Positions 42,033 through 51,007 of a stretch of 64,000 bases of DNA are shown in pieces. The stretch is taken from contig NZ_JAHHZF010000001.1 in NCBI RefSeq assembly GCF_018729455.1, forward strand, positions 316,902 through 380,901, written 5' to 3'. Below the pieces are notes generated by a model. The model did not search any database. It was not told the DNA's origin and was given only the letters and a program-made list of their open reading frames with translations. Source of the DNA: Prosthecodimorpha staleyi. Its GTDB lineage: Bacteria; Pseudomonadota; Alphaproteobacteria; Rhizobiales; Ancalomicrobiaceae. Each line of letters opens with the position of its first letter. Position 1 is the first letter of the stretch. The position numbers and the translations under genes were made by a program.

Positions 42033-43703
42033 ATGAGCGACGAACGCAAAGTCCCCCATCTGGATTCCCTGAAGAAGCAGCTTTCCGACAAGACGATGGA
42101 TCGGCGCGAGTTCGTGCGCTACGCGACGCTGCTCGGCCTCGCCGCTCCTGTCGCCTACAGCATGGCCGGTTCGATCACCGGCGAGCCCTTCGCCCCGGCG
42201 GCGGAGGCTCAGGCGGCCATGCCGAAGGGCGGCGTGCTGCGCATCGGCACCCGCATCAAGGAGATCAAGTCGCCGCACACCTATTCGTGGGGCGGCTATG
42301 ACTCCAACATCTCGCGTCAGGTGGTCGAGTATCTGACCTTCACCGACCGGGACGGCGTCACCAAGCCGTATCTGTTCGAGAGCTGGACCGTCTCCGAAGA
42401 TCTGAAGACCTGGACCTTCAAGCTCCGCAAGGGCGTGAAGTGGCACAACGGTCAGGAACTGGTTGCCGACCATGTCGTCTGGAACCTGAAGCGCGTGCTC
42501 GACCCGGCGGTCGGTTCATCCATGATCGGCCTGATGAAGGGCTACATGCTGAACGACAAGAAGGGCGCCGACGGCAAGGACACGACCGAGATCTGGGCCG
42601 CCAACGCGATCGAGAAGGTCGACGACTACACCGTCCGCTTCAACTGCAAGGTCCCGCAGGTCGCGGTTCCCGAGCATCTGTTCCACTATCCGATGGCGAT
42701 CCTGCATCCCGACGACAAGGGCGTCTTCGGCGTCGGCGCGCAGGGCACCGGTCCGTTCAAGCTGGTCGAATACGAAGTCGGCAAGAAGGCCGTCTTCAAG
42801 AAGCAGCCCGGCTACTGGGGCGGCGATGTCGCCCTCGACGGCATGGAGCAGATCGACATGGGCGACGATGCCTCCGCGGCCATCGCGGCGCTCGCCTCCA
42901 AGCAGATCCACGGCCTGGTCTTCGCCGACCCGACCCAATACGACGCCCTCAAGGCGATGCCGCATCTCGCCTTCTATGACGTGCCGACCGCCGAGACCGG
43001 CGTCATGCGCATGCGCAGCGACGCCAAGCCGTTCGACGACGCCCGCGTCCGCAAGGCGATGCGCCTCGCCATCGACAGCGAGACCGTGCTCAAGGTCGCC
43101 CTGCGCGGCCTCGGCACCGTCGGCGAGCACCATCACTGCTCGGTCTCCCACCCCGACTATGCGGCGATCGCGCCGATGAAGCGCGACGTTGCCGCCGCCA
43201 AGAAGCTGCTTGCCGAAGCCGGCCATCCGAACGGCATCAAGAGCGAGATCATCGTGCCGAACGACCATGCCTGGTTCCAGGCCATGGCCGAGGCCTGCCA
43301 GCAGATGTGGAAGGAAGCGGGCATCGACATCGCCATCAAGCCGATGCCGGGCGCGCAGTACTGGGACGTGTGGACCAAGGTGCCGATGGGCGTGACCATC
43401 TGGTACCATCGCCCGCTCGCCATCATGTGCCTCGGCCTCGCCTACCGGACCGGCGTTCCGTGGAACGAGTCGGGCTATTCGAACAAGAAGTTCGACGAGA
43501 TCCTGACCCAGGCCGAAGGCGTCGTCGATCTGACCAAGCGCAAGGCGCTCGTCGCCGAGCTCGAGAAGATCATGCAGGAGGACGGCCCGCTGGTTCAGCC
43601 GGTCTTCCGCAACGCCTTCACCTTCATGGACAAGAAGGTCAAGGGCTTCTCGATGCACCCGACCAACTACCTGTTCGGCTGGCGCGTCGGCCTGGAGGCC
43701 TGA
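42033..43703 (+). CDS. Peptide/opine-type ABC transporter substrate-binding protein (family 5), Tat signal
   Basis: 556 aa. The N-terminus has a twin-arginine signal (MDRREFVRYATLLGLAAP) and a cleavage site near AEAQA (about residue 60). SBP family 5 marks are VSEDLKTWTFKLRKGVKWHNGQ, GTGPFKLVEYEVGKKAVF, DDARVRKAMRLAIDSE and PNGIKSEIIV. It binds oligopeptides, opines or similar compounds in the periplasm. The ATG at 42033 follows GGGAGAGGG. It ends at a strong terminator, and the matching permease/ATPase genes begin 5.3 kb downstream (49049), an unusual split. Confidence 0.9.
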   Translation: MSDERKVPHLDSLKKQLSDKTMDRREFVRYATLLGLAAPVAYSMAGSITGEPFAPAAEAQAAMPKGGVLRIGTRIKEIKSPHTYSWGGYDSNISRQVVEYLTFTDRDGVTKPYLFESWTVSEDLKTWTFKLRKGVKWHNGQELVADHVVWNLKRVLDPAVGSSMIGLMKGYMLNDKKGADGKDTTEIWAANAIEKVDDYTVRFNCKVPQVAVPEHLFHYPMAILHPDDKGVFGVGAQGTGPFKLVEYEVGKKAVFKKQPGYWGGDVALDGMEQIDMGDDASAAIAALASKQIHGLVFADPTQYDALKAMPHLAFYDVPTAETGVMRMRSDAKPFDDARVRKAMRLAIDSETVLKVALRGLGTVGEHHHCSVSHPDYAAIAPMKRDVAAAKKLLAEAGHPNGIKSEIIVPNDHAWFQAMAEACQQMWKEAGIDIAIKPMPGAQYWDVWTKVPMGVTIWYHRPLAIMCLGLAYRTGVPWNESGYSNKKFDEILTQAEGVVDLTKRKALVAELEKIMQEDGPLVQPVFRNAFTFMDKKVKGFSMHPTNYLFGWRVGLEA

Positions 43704-43711
43704 TCGTTCTC

Positions 43712-43744
43712 AGGTCGGGACGCCGCCCGCGGCGACCCCGACCT
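43712..43744. other. 8-bp inverted repeat past the binding-protein gene
   Basis: AGGTCGGG at 43712-43719 and CCCGACCT at 43737-43744 form a perfect stem directly before the main terminator. It probably adds a 3' stem that protects the highly expressed binding-protein mRNA. Confidence 0.55.
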
Positions 43745-43759
43745 CTTCATTCTTTGTCC

Positions 43760-43790
43760 CGGCCGGAACGCAGGTTCCGGCCGTTTTTTT
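43760..43790 (+). terminator. Rho-independent terminator of the peptide-type binding protein gene
   Basis: CGGCCGGAAC, loop GCAG, GTTCCGGCCG gives a perfect 10-bp GC-rich stem, followed by TTTTTTT. It lies 56 bp past the stop at 43703. It is the clearest intrinsic terminator in the window and shows that the permease genes downstream are not in the same transcript. Confidence 0.92.
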
Positions 43791-43820
43791 GTGCCGGTCG
43801 CGTTGATACAGCCCCGCCCC

Positions 43821-44948
43821 TCAGGGCCGCTTCGCATCCCCCGCGCGCGCCGCGCCGGTGATGATCGGATCGACCGTGCCGTCCAACGCCCCGATGAGTT
43901 CGGCGCGCGGATAGCCGGAGATGCGGGCGAGCACGGCCCGCAAGGGCTCGGCCGTCCAGGCGCGCGTGACGAAATCGCGATGCTCGGTGCCCGGCGCCTC
44001 GATGAAGCGGATATCGCCCGGCTCGATCCGGCGCGGCGGCCCGGACTGGATCGGCCCTGTTCCCGCGACCATGCCGGCGAGGCGACGCTGCGCGGACGCC
44101 GTCGCGGGCGAGGCTGCAGCGATGAAGAAGGCATTGCGGCGGCGGGCGATGAAGCGGGCGAAGCGTTCCTCCTCGCCGAACAGCGCGTCGAGCAGGATCA
44201 CGCCGGCCAGCCTGTCCGAGACGCCGCCGACCTCGAGCCCGAAGGCGGCCGGAAGATAGCCGCCGCTATAGGCGGCGATCACCACGGGGGCGGTGGCGAA
44301 GCGCTGCGCGCTGACCGGATCGCCATGCAGGCGCGCGAGCTGGACGGCGGCCTCCTCCAGGAACAGCTTCAGATGACCTGGTTCCCAGAACCGGCCGGCG
44401 CTGGAATCGAGCGCGTCGACGGCCAGTTGCGGCGCGACCAGCACGGCATTGAGGCCGGAGGCGGCAACCTGCCGGGCCACGCCCTGGCGATCGCGCACGT
44501 CCCGATCGAGTCGCGCCTCGTTGCCGTGCAGATAGAGCACGATCAGGGTCGGGCGTGCCGGATCGAAGCCGCGCGGGATCGACAGCAGGACGCGCCGGTC
44601 CGAATAGGTCCGGTCCTCGAAATAGACGCCGCCGCGCGGCGCCGTGTGGCCGAGGCGGCCATCACGCTCGACATCCAGAAACGGCTTGCCGGTGCCCGGA
44701 ATCGTGCCGCGATAGGGGAAGGGTGCGGTCTCGAAGGCGACGATGCGGGTCAGGGTCTCGGCCACGGCGAGATGTCCGGGTTCGCGTCCGTCGGCGCGTG
44801 CCAGGCGCAGAGCGCCCGGATCGCGCAGGGCCTCGGCCGCATCCGCGGAGGTCGGCGACCAGCCGGCCAGACCGGCGAACAGCAGGGCAGCGGCAAGGCG
44901 ATGGCAGACAAGGCGGTGGCAGGCAAGGCGACGGCAGGCAAGGCGCAT
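43821..44948 (-). CDS. Secreted alpha/beta hydrolase-like protein
   Basis: 375 aa. It has a signal peptide of odd make-up (RLACRRLACHRLVCHRLAAA, then a hydrophobic core LLFAGLAGW). The mature part has the alpha/beta hydrolase sequence: LIVLYLHGNEARLD (oxyanion region), nucleophile elbow AAYSGGYLP, LLDALFGEEE (possible acid) and TEHRDFVTRAW (possible His). The exact substrate is unknown; an esterase or related role is likely. The first codons consist of 15-bp tandem repeats (44893-44947). It follows the caspase-like gene on the same strand after 276 bp of palindromic sequence. Confidence 0.68.
   Translation of the reverse strand: MRLACRRLACHRLVCHRLAAALLFAGLAGWSPTSADAAEALRDPGALRLARADGREPGHLAVAETLTRIVAFETAPFPYRGTIPGTGKPFLDVERDGRLGHTAPRGGVYFEDRTYSDRRVLLSIPRGFDPARPTLIVLYLHGNEARLDRDVRDRQGVARQVAASGLNAVLVAPQLAVDALDSSAGRFWEPGHLKLFLEEAAVQLARLHGDPVSAQRFATAPVVIAAYSGGYLPAAFGLEVGGVSDRLAGVILLDALFGEEERFARFIARRRNAFFIAAASPATASAQRRLAGMVAGTGPIQSGPPRRIEPGDIRFIEAPGTEHRDFVTRAWTAEPLRAVLARISGYPRAELIGALDGTVDPIITGAARAGDAKRP
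44893..44947. repeat. 15-bp tandem repeat inside the signal peptide of the hydrolase gene
   Basis: About four copies of a 15-bp unit (GGCAGGCAAGGCGAC with changes) encode R-L-A-C-H/R/V repeats at the start of the hydrolase. The unit is a multiple of three, so copy changes would alter the length of the basic N-region without shifting the frame. It also means the true start codon may be further in. Confidence 0.75.
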
Positions 44949-45112
44949 GAATTCGGTCCCCGCGGAGCCCGGCCTGCAGCGGTCCGGTCATGCGACCGCC
45001 GCGGACAGGCTCCCGGAGACAGTGTCGATGAGGAGACTTGAGGATTCGTTAACCATGACCGTCAGGGCGCCGCCTTGGCACAGGCGCGAGCGTCCTTCCT
45101 AGCGTAACCGGC

Positions 45113-45130
45113 CGATGCGGGCCCGCATCG
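45113..45130. other. 18-bp perfect palindrome in a palindrome cluster
   Basis: CGATGCGGGCCCGCATCG is self-complementary. Related repeats (GATGCCGGCC / GGCCAGCATC and GCCGGATGCCCGGC) follow up to about 45190. The cluster lies between the caspase-like stop (45225) and the hydrolase start (44948), so on the minus strand it could end or stabilise the caspase-like transcript. Confidence 0.55.
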
Positions 45131-45224
45131 CCGGCCGATGCCGGCCAGCATCGCGTGCCGGACGTCCCATGCCGGATGCCCGGCATGCGGCCCCGGCCCG
45201 TCGGGCCCGCGCGCGCCGTCCGGG

Positions 45225-46967
45225 TCACTGATACTCGGTGCGGCAGCAGCGCACGAAACGGGAACTGACCCAGCCGGTGCGGCCGCGCAGCACCTCGACC
45301 CGGTACCAGTCACCGCGCGATTCCAAAACCTTGAGCTTGGTATTCTCGACCAGTTTCTCAACCACATTCGCGAGCGTCGGATCGGCATAGGGCGAGCTGC
45401 GCAGCGCGAGCCAGCGGTCCTCGATCGTCGTGAAGCCGGTGACATAGTGGTAGTTGGCCGAACTGGTCGTCAGCCGGCCGGCCGATCCCGCCGTGCTGCC
45501 GACGGACGCGGTCGCGGTGCCCGACTCGCAGCGCATGAAGCGCGCGGCGGCCCAGCCGATCTGGCCGGTATCGCTCTCGACCCGGTTCCAGTCGCCGCCG
45601 GTCTCGATCAGCCGCACGCGGCTGTCCTCCTGGAGCCGCTCGACCAGATTGCCGAGCGTGGGGTCGGCATAGGGCGTGCTGCGCAGGGCGAGCCAGCGAT
45701 CGACCATCGTCGTGAAGCCGCCGACCGTACAGGTGCGGCGCTCGGGCGGCGGCGGCGGCGTATAGACCGGCGGCGGCGGATTGACCGCAACCGGCGGGGG
45801 CACATAGACCGGGGTGACCGGCGCCGGATCGGGCGGAGATGCGCTCGGCAGGCTGCGCAGGCGGTCGAGCGCGGCGGTGCGCGCCGTGCAGGCCTCGCAG
45901 ACCTGCGCGATGAAGATCAGCAGCTTCTCGCGGTCGAAGCCGGCCGCCTCCAGGCCGCGGCGTTCCGCCTGGATGACGCCGAGCCGCCGTGCGACCTCGA
46001 CGCGGATGTCGGGATTGCGGGCCGAGGCGACCAGCGCATTGAGGGCATATTCGTCCCACGCCGCCCGGCCGAGCGCAGCCGCGTCGGCATCGTAGGAGGG
46101 AGCCGGGGTCAGGGACGGCGGGCCGGCCGTACCGTTCGACGGCGGGACGGGAGCGGCCCCCTCCCCCGTGACGCCGAGCATGATCGGCTCGCTGCCGATC
46201 GAACCGGTGCGATAGGGTTCCTGCGGCTCCCGGTTCTGCCGGCGCGCCATGTCGCGGGTCGAGCGGATCACGTCGTCGCGCACCCGGCGCAGGGCGAATT
46301 CGACCTCGACGCCGGGCTCGGTCAGATGTTCGACCAGCGCCGCCGTGAACGGGCTGAGTCCGCTGTCGCCATCGAAGGCGACGCGGCCCGGTCCGGTCGC
46401 ATAGCCGATCAGGGTATTGGAGACGACCGGTTCGGCCCGCGCCAAGCCGCGCGTGAAGGCGCCCTTGGTGGCGACCCGCTTCATGCCGGTCAGAAACGGA
46501 TTGTCGCGGCAGGCATCGAGCAGGACAAGGCGCAGCTTGGCGACGCTGTCGAGCGAGGCCAGCACGTCGTCGAGCGGGATCGCCTGGTACTTGACTTCGC
46601 GGTCGGTGGTCAGCCTGGCGTCGACCGGAACCAGATAGTTCATGCCCGAGACTTCGATGCCGTGGCCGGAATAGAAGACGACCGCGATATCGGCGCCGCG
46701 CGCCTCGTCCTGGAAGGCGTCCAGGATGCGCGACATCGAGGCGCGGTCGAGATCCTTGCCGGCGATGACGGCATCGAAGCCGGCCTTCTTGAACAGCGCC
46801 TCCATGGCGGCGGCGTCGTTGACGGCATTGATCAGCGGCGCGTTGGGATAGGCCGCATTGCCGATCACCAGCGCGACGCGCTTGCCGGCGGCCCCGGCCG
46901 GTCCGCCCGCCAGCCCGGCCATCGCCAAGATGGCCACCAGCACGATCCAGAGCACACGTCCGACCAT
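45225..46967 (-). CDS. Caspase-like (peptidase C14) protein with two SH3-type domains
   Basis: 580 aa. A signal peptide (MVGRVLWIVLVAILAMAGL, cleavage near GAAG) is followed by a caspase fold: KRVALVIGNAAYPNAPL, INAVNDAAAMEALF, His102 (VVFYSGHGIEV) and Cys153 (LVLLDACRDNPF), so the dyad is intact. A Pro-rich middle (VYVPPPVAVNPPPP) leads to two SH3-like modules of about 70 residues, each with DRWLALRSxPYADPTL and a Trp-rich strand. SH3 modules of this kind bind peptidoglycan peptides, so it probably acts in the periplasm on or near the wall. The ATG at 46967 follows GGTGGGG. A cell-wall amidase is divergent from it. Confidence 0.87.
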   Translation of the reverse strand: MVGRVLWIVLVAILAMAGLAGGPAGAAGKRVALVIGNAAYPNAPLINAVNDAAAMEALFKKAGFDAVIAGKDLDRASMSRILDAFQDEARGADIAVVFYSGHGIEVSGMNYLVPVDARLTTDREVKYQAIPLDDVLASLDSVAKLRLVLLDACRDNPFLTGMKRVATKGAFTRGLARAEPVVSNTLIGYATGPGRVAFDGDSGLSPFTAALVEHLTEPGVEVEFALRRVRDDVIRSTRDMARRQNREPQEPYRTGSIGSEPIMLGVTGEGAAPVPPSNGTAGPPSLTPAPSYDADAAALGRAAWDEYALNALVASARNPDIRVEVARRLGVIQAERRGLEAAGFDREKLLIFIAQVCEACTARTAALDRLRSLPSASPPDPAPVTPVYVPPPVAVNPPPPVYTPPPPPERRTCTVGGFTTMVDRWLALRSTPYADPTLGNLVERLQEDSRVRLIETGGDWNRVESDTGQIGWAAARFMRCESGTATASVGSTAGSAGRLTTSSANYHYVTGFTTIEDRWLALRSSPYADPTLANVVEKLVENTKLKVLESRGDWYRVEVLRGRTGWVSSRFVRCCRTEYQ

Positions 46968-47186
46968 AGCCCCACCCGCGTTTCCGCTGCCCCCCGGCAG
47001 GTCCGATGATCTGATCACGCCACGGAACGGCGCCGTATGCAATCGTTCGGATAGATGTCCGAGGCCCAACAAGGCGTCAAAAAACTTGGAACCGCCCGCT
47101 GCAGGCCACGGCTCTTGCGCGCCGGGGCGCCGGAATGGTCAAGTCGTCCGGGTTCGCCCCCGCCCTTCGTCGAGGATCGCCCGCCC

Positions 47187-48056
47187 GTGTGCCCCCCACG
47201 CCGCCTTGCCGCCAGCCTCGGCGCGCTCCTGTTGGTGGCTGCGGAGGCGTCTGCGCCGGCCGCGGCGCTCGAGCCCGCCCCTGGACCGGCCGGCTGCCGG
47301 CCGGAGGATCTGGTGGTGGTGCTCGATGTCGGCCACACACCCGAGCAGTCCGGCTCCGCCAGCGCGACCGGAAGGCGCGAATACGACCTGAACCTGGCGC
47401 TTGCCGAGACGATCGCCCGCGAGGCGGTCGCGGCCGGCTTCACGGCGACGCAGGTCATGAAGACGACCGGGTCGGGCCGGTCGCAGTTGGAGAGCCGCAG
47501 CCGGCGCGCAGCCGAGATGGGCGGCGGCCTGTTTCTGTCGATCCACCACGATGCCGTGCAGGACCGCTACCTGAAGACCTGGTTCGCAAACGGCGCGGCG
47601 CGTCGCTATTCCGATCTCTTCGCCGGCCACTCCCTGTTCGTCTCCGAACTCGGCGCGCGGCCGGCCGAGAGCTTCGGCTTCGCCATGCGGCTGGGCGACC
47701 GGCTGCGGGCGATCGGCATGCGGCCGACCCGTCACCACAACGAGCCGATCCCGGGCGAGAACCGGCCGTTTCTCGACGAGGCGCGCGGCATCCATCGTTA
47801 CGACGAACTGATCGTGCTGAAGACCGCCGCCATGCCGGCCGTGCTGTTCGAGGCCGGCGTCATCGTCAACCGGGCGGAGGAACGGCGGATCGTCCGGCCG
47901 GAATTCCGCCGCTGCGTCGCCCGCGCGGTCGCCGCGGCGCTGGCTGACTGGTGTCCCGGCGACAAGCCGCCCGAACCCCTCGCCTGCCGCATGCCGACAC
48001 CGGACGGCGGCGCGCTGACGGAACCGCCGGACTCCGACAGCGGCGAAACCGAATAG
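47187..48056 (+). CDS. N-acetylmuramoyl-L-alanine amidase (Amidase_3 type)
   Basis: 289 aa from a GTG at 47187; an upstream start at 47055 is possible but gives a Pro/Arg-rich head before the signal. Signal peptide: LAASLGALLLVAAEASAPAAAL. The zinc site of Amidase_3 is seen as His (VVVLDVGHTPEQSG), Glu (RREYDLNLAL) and His (LFLSIHHDA); the catalytic Glu is in AVLFEAGVIVN. It cuts the bond between MurNAc and the stem peptide. It is divergent from the caspase-like SH3 protein and convergent with the barrel gene at 48064 (7-bp gap). Confidence 0.86.
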   Translation: MCPPRRLAASLGALLLVAAEASAPAAALEPAPGPAGCRPEDLVVVLDVGHTPEQSGSASATGRREYDLNLALAETIAREAVAAGFTATQVMKTTGSGRSQLESRSRRAAEMGGGLFLSIHHDAVQDRYLKTWFANGAARRYSDLFAGHSLFVSELGARPAESFGFAMRLGDRLRAIGMRPTRHHNEPIPGENRPFLDEARGIHRYDELIVLKTAAMPAVLFEAGVIVNRAEERRIVRPEFRRCVARAVAAALADWCPGDKPPEPLACRMPTPDGGALTEPPDSDSGETE

Positions 48057-48063
48057 CCGTCTG

Positions 48064-48798
48064 TCAGAAGCGGTGCCGGTAGCCGACCGAAACCACGTTC
48101 GAGCCGCCCCAGACGCCGTTGAAGGTCCCGAACACGCCCGACCGGTGGTGGAAGCGGAACACGAATTCGTGCTCCTTGTGGTCCGGCAGCGCGAAGGTCA
48201 GTTCCGGCGCGAAATAGTGCAGGATATGCGAGCGGCGGCGGCTCGCCAGTTCCTCGCGCGGGAAGCTGTCGAGATAATTGAGGCCGGTCGAGGCCGCGAG
48301 CGTCGTGTAGAGGCGATCGTTCCAGAAGAAGCCGTCATAGCGGACGAAGGTCGCCACCCAGGCCTCGTTGCCGGAATAGCGCGGGCCGAAGCGGTGGCCG
48401 ACGCCGCCTTCCAGTTCGACCGAGAAATCGGTCCAGAACCGGCCGATGCGGCGGTTCACGGCGACACCCGACCAGACATAGTCTTCCGGATGCAGCAGCC
48501 ACGGCTTGATTAGCAGCTGGTGCATGTCGTGCTGGCCGCCCGACGAGCCGAAGAAGACGGCAAGCCCCCACAGCTTCTCGGTCGCGATCGGCGCCGGCGA
48601 CAGGAGGCTCGCGTCGGGAATCGTGGGTGCGACCGCGACCGGCGCCGGTGCGACCAGATCGGCGGCGGCCGCATGCTGGGCCGCGACCGGTGCGGCCGCG
48701 AGCAGGGCGGCGGCGAGGCCCACGCGCGACGGGCGGCGCAACGCGGCCGGAAGGCCGGGGCGGAGCATCTGGAAGAGGTCTGACTCGGGTCGCCGCAT
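48064..48798 (-). CDS. Outer-membrane beta-barrel protein, paralogue of the 6334 gene
   Basis: 244 aa. Signal peptide VGLAAALLAAAPVAAQHAAA, then a Pro/Ala-rich linker (LVAPAPVAVAPT) and amphipathic strands ending in YRHRF. The C-terminal block LHYFAPELTFALPDHKE...RFHHRSG matches the barrel gene at 6334. The shared His-x-Ser recalls PagL, but the third residue of that site is not found. It faces the periplasm-acting amidase across a 7-bp gap. It is divergent from the permease genes that start at 49049. Confidence 0.7.
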   Translation of the reverse strand: MRRPESDLFQMLRPGLPAALRRPSRVGLAAALLAAAPVAAQHAAAADLVAPAPVAVAPTIPDASLLSPAPIATEKLWGLAVFFGSSGGQHDMHQLLIKPWLLHPEDYVWSGVAVNRRIGRFWTDFSVELEGGVGHRFGPRYSGNEAWVATFVRYDGFFWNDRLYTTLAASTGLNYLDSFPREELASRRRSHILHYFAPELTFALPDHKEHEFVFRFHHRSGVFGTFNGVWGGSNVVSVGYRHRF

Positions 48799-49048
48799 AG
48801 CCTGCTCACGGTTACATATCGGTCACATTCTCAAAAGCCCAGGCGAGCCGCATCGGCACCTTCCTCGGGTGGCGATGCAAACCCGCAACGGTCGCCGACG
48901 GAGCTGCCGTGCCGATCCGAACGGCGCCGTCGAAATCGTTCATTCGCGACGGAAATCGGAGCCGAGGTCGCCCGATGGGTCGCAATCGGGACAACACCGC
49001 GTCAGGAATGGCCCGTAATCTCATGCTCATGTCCCGTCGGATGCCGTC

Positions 49049-50062
49049 ATGATCCAGGCTGTGGTGCGAAAGTTCGTTTCTCTGGTGCTGACGCTGCTCG
49101 CGGCGTCGTTCCTGGTTTTCGCCGTTACGGAATTCTCCCCCGGCAATGTCGCGCGCAAGACGCTCGGCCCCTACGCGCCGCAGGAGAGCGTCGACCTCCT
49201 TTATAGTAAGCTGGGTCTGAACGATCCCTTGCCGATCCGCTACGCGCGCTGGCTCGGCGTGCTGGTCGGGGCCAAGGCGGATCCGCTGCAGGATCCCGCG
49301 CTCGGGCTCGACTTCAAGGACCCGCGCGGCGACCGCTACTTCCTGAATTTCGGCTATTCGTCGCTCTACAAGGTCCCGGTCAACGACGTGATCTGGAAGC
49401 GGCTCGGCAACACGGCGCTGCTTGCCGGCCTCGCCTTCGGTCTGATCGTGCCGCTGGCGCTGATGCTCGGCATTCTCGCCGGCATGCGCGAGGGCAGCGT
49501 GCTCGACCGGACGATCTCGGTCTTCGGCATCGTCACGACCTCGGTGCCGGAGTTTGCTTCCGGCGTGTTCCTGGTTGCGATCTTCGTGGTCTGGCTCGGC
49601 TGGCTGCCGGGGACCAGCCCGCTCGATGCCGGCGCGGGCTGGCCGATCTGGTCGCAACTGATCCTGCCGGTCGCCGTCCTGGTGCTCTACGACACCGGCT
49701 ACGTGGTGCGCATGGTGCGCGGCTCGATGGCCGAGGTGATGAGCAAGGCCTATATCCGCACCGCCATCCTGAAGGGCCTGCCGTTCCGGGACGTTGTGGT
49801 CCGTCACGGCGTGCGCAACGCCATGATCGCGCCCTTCACGGTCATCCTGCTGCAGATCAACTTCCTGATCTCCGGCGTCGTGGTGACCGAGATGGTCTTC
49901 TCCTATCCGGGCTTCGGCCGCATGATCCTGGAGGCGTCGCTGTTCGGCGACATCCAACTGGTCGAGGCGGCGACCCTCATCGCCCTGGTGGTGGCGGTGG
50001 CGACGCAATTCGTCAGCGACATCGGCTACGCCTTCCTCAACCCGCAAATCCGGCTGTCATGA
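49049..50062 (+). CDS. Peptide-type ABC transporter permease (DppB/OppB)
   Basis: 337 aa. Six membrane segments after an N-terminal LVLTLLAASFLVFAVTEFSPGN. The EAA-type ATPase dock is YIRTAILKGLPFRDVVVRHGVRNAMI, and TEMVFSYPGFGRMILEASL is conserved near the end. A longer first periplasmic loop (about residues 45-115) is typical of this subfamily. Its stop overlaps the next permease start (ATGA). The binding protein is most likely the one at 42033. Confidence 0.92.
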   Translation: MIQAVVRKFVSLVLTLLAASFLVFAVTEFSPGNVARKTLGPYAPQESVDLLYSKLGLNDPLPIRYARWLGVLVGAKADPLQDPALGLDFKDPRGDRYFLNFGYSSLYKVPVNDVIWKRLGNTALLAGLAFGLIVPLALMLGILAGMREGSVLDRTISVFGIVTTSVPEFASGVFLVAIFVVWLGWLPGTSPLDAGAGWPIWSQLILPVAVLVLYDTGYVVRMVRGSMAEVMSKAYIRTAILKGLPFRDVVVRHGVRNAMIAPFTVILLQINFLISGVVVTEMVFSYPGFGRMILEASLFGDIQLVEAATLIALVVAVATQFVSDIGYAFLNPQIRLS

Positions 50063-51003
50063 CCGCGCCCCCCGTCCCGACGAAGACCGTCCCGACGCCC
50101 GACGCCCCGCCGAAAGACGCTGCGAGGACGGGCGCCAAGCCGACCGCAGCCGAGGCCCGGGCCGACGCGATCGAGCGTCCGCCCGGCCTGATCCGGCGCC
50201 TGCCGACCTCCGGCGTCGCCATGGTCGGCATCGGTATCATCCTGTTCTGGACGATCCTCGCCATCACGGCCCCGCTGCTGCCGATCGACCCGCCGAACAA
50301 GTCCGATCTCGCCTCCTTCGCCAATCCCGGCCCGTCGGCCGCCCATTGGCTCGGCGTCGACATCAAGGGCCGCGACATCCTCTCGCGCATCATCTGGGGC
50401 GCGCAGCGCGTGCTGACCGTCGCCCCGCTCGCCGCCCTCTGCGCCTATCTGGTCGGCTGCCCGCTCGGGCTGCTCGCCGGCTACTACGGCGGCAAGGTCG
50501 ATGCGGTCGTGTCGCGCGCCGGCGACGTGATCCTGTCGTTCCCGATCATCATCCTCTACGTGATTCTGATCGCCACGATCGGCCCGTCGATCCTGAACAT
50601 CATGCTCGCCGTGGTGCTCGCCTCCGGCCCTGGCGTGGCGCGCATCGTGCGCGGCCTGACGCTCGAGCAGCGCCATCTCGACTATGTCGCCGCCGCCGAA
50701 CTGCGGCGCGAGAGCGCGCTCTACATCATGTTCGTGGAACTGTTGCCGAACTGCCGCGGGCCGCTGATCACCGATTTCTGCCTGCGCGTCGGCTACACGA
50801 TTATCACCATCGGCATCCTCGGCTTCCTCGGCCTAGGCCTGCCGCCGCCGGATCCGGACTGGGGCACCATGGTCAAGGAAGGCACGACCATGATCTCGAT
50901 CCGGCCGCACATGTCGCTGTTCCCGGCCATCGCCATCGTGACCCTGGTGCTCGGCTTCAACCTCGTTGCCGACGGACTGCGCGAACTCTCGCTGAAGGAC
51001 TGA
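50059..51003 (+). CDS. Peptide-type ABC transporter permease (DppC/OppC)
   Basis: 314 aa. A Pro/Ala-rich cytosolic head of about 45 residues precedes the first segment. HWLGVDIKGRDILSRIIWGAQ is the OppC mark, and LEQRHLDYVAAAELRRESALYIM is the EAA loop. It starts inside the previous gene (4-bp overlap), so translation is coupled. It forms the channel with the OppB-type partner. Confidence 0.92.
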   Translation: MTAPPVPTKTVPTPDAPPKDAARTGAKPTAAEARADAIERPPGLIRRLPTSGVAMVGIGIILFWTILAITAPLLPIDPPNKSDLASFANPGPSAAHWLGVDIKGRDILSRIIWGAQRVLTVAPLAALCAYLVGCPLGLLAGYYGGKVDAVVSRAGDVILSFPIIILYVILIATIGPSILNIMLAVVLASGPGVARIVRGLTLEQRHLDYVAAAELRRESALYIMFVELLPNCRGPLITDFCLRVGYTIITIGILGFLGLGLPPPDPDWGTMVKEGTTMISIRPHMSLFPAIAIVTLVLGFNLVADGLRELSLKD

Positions 51004-51007
51004 GCCG

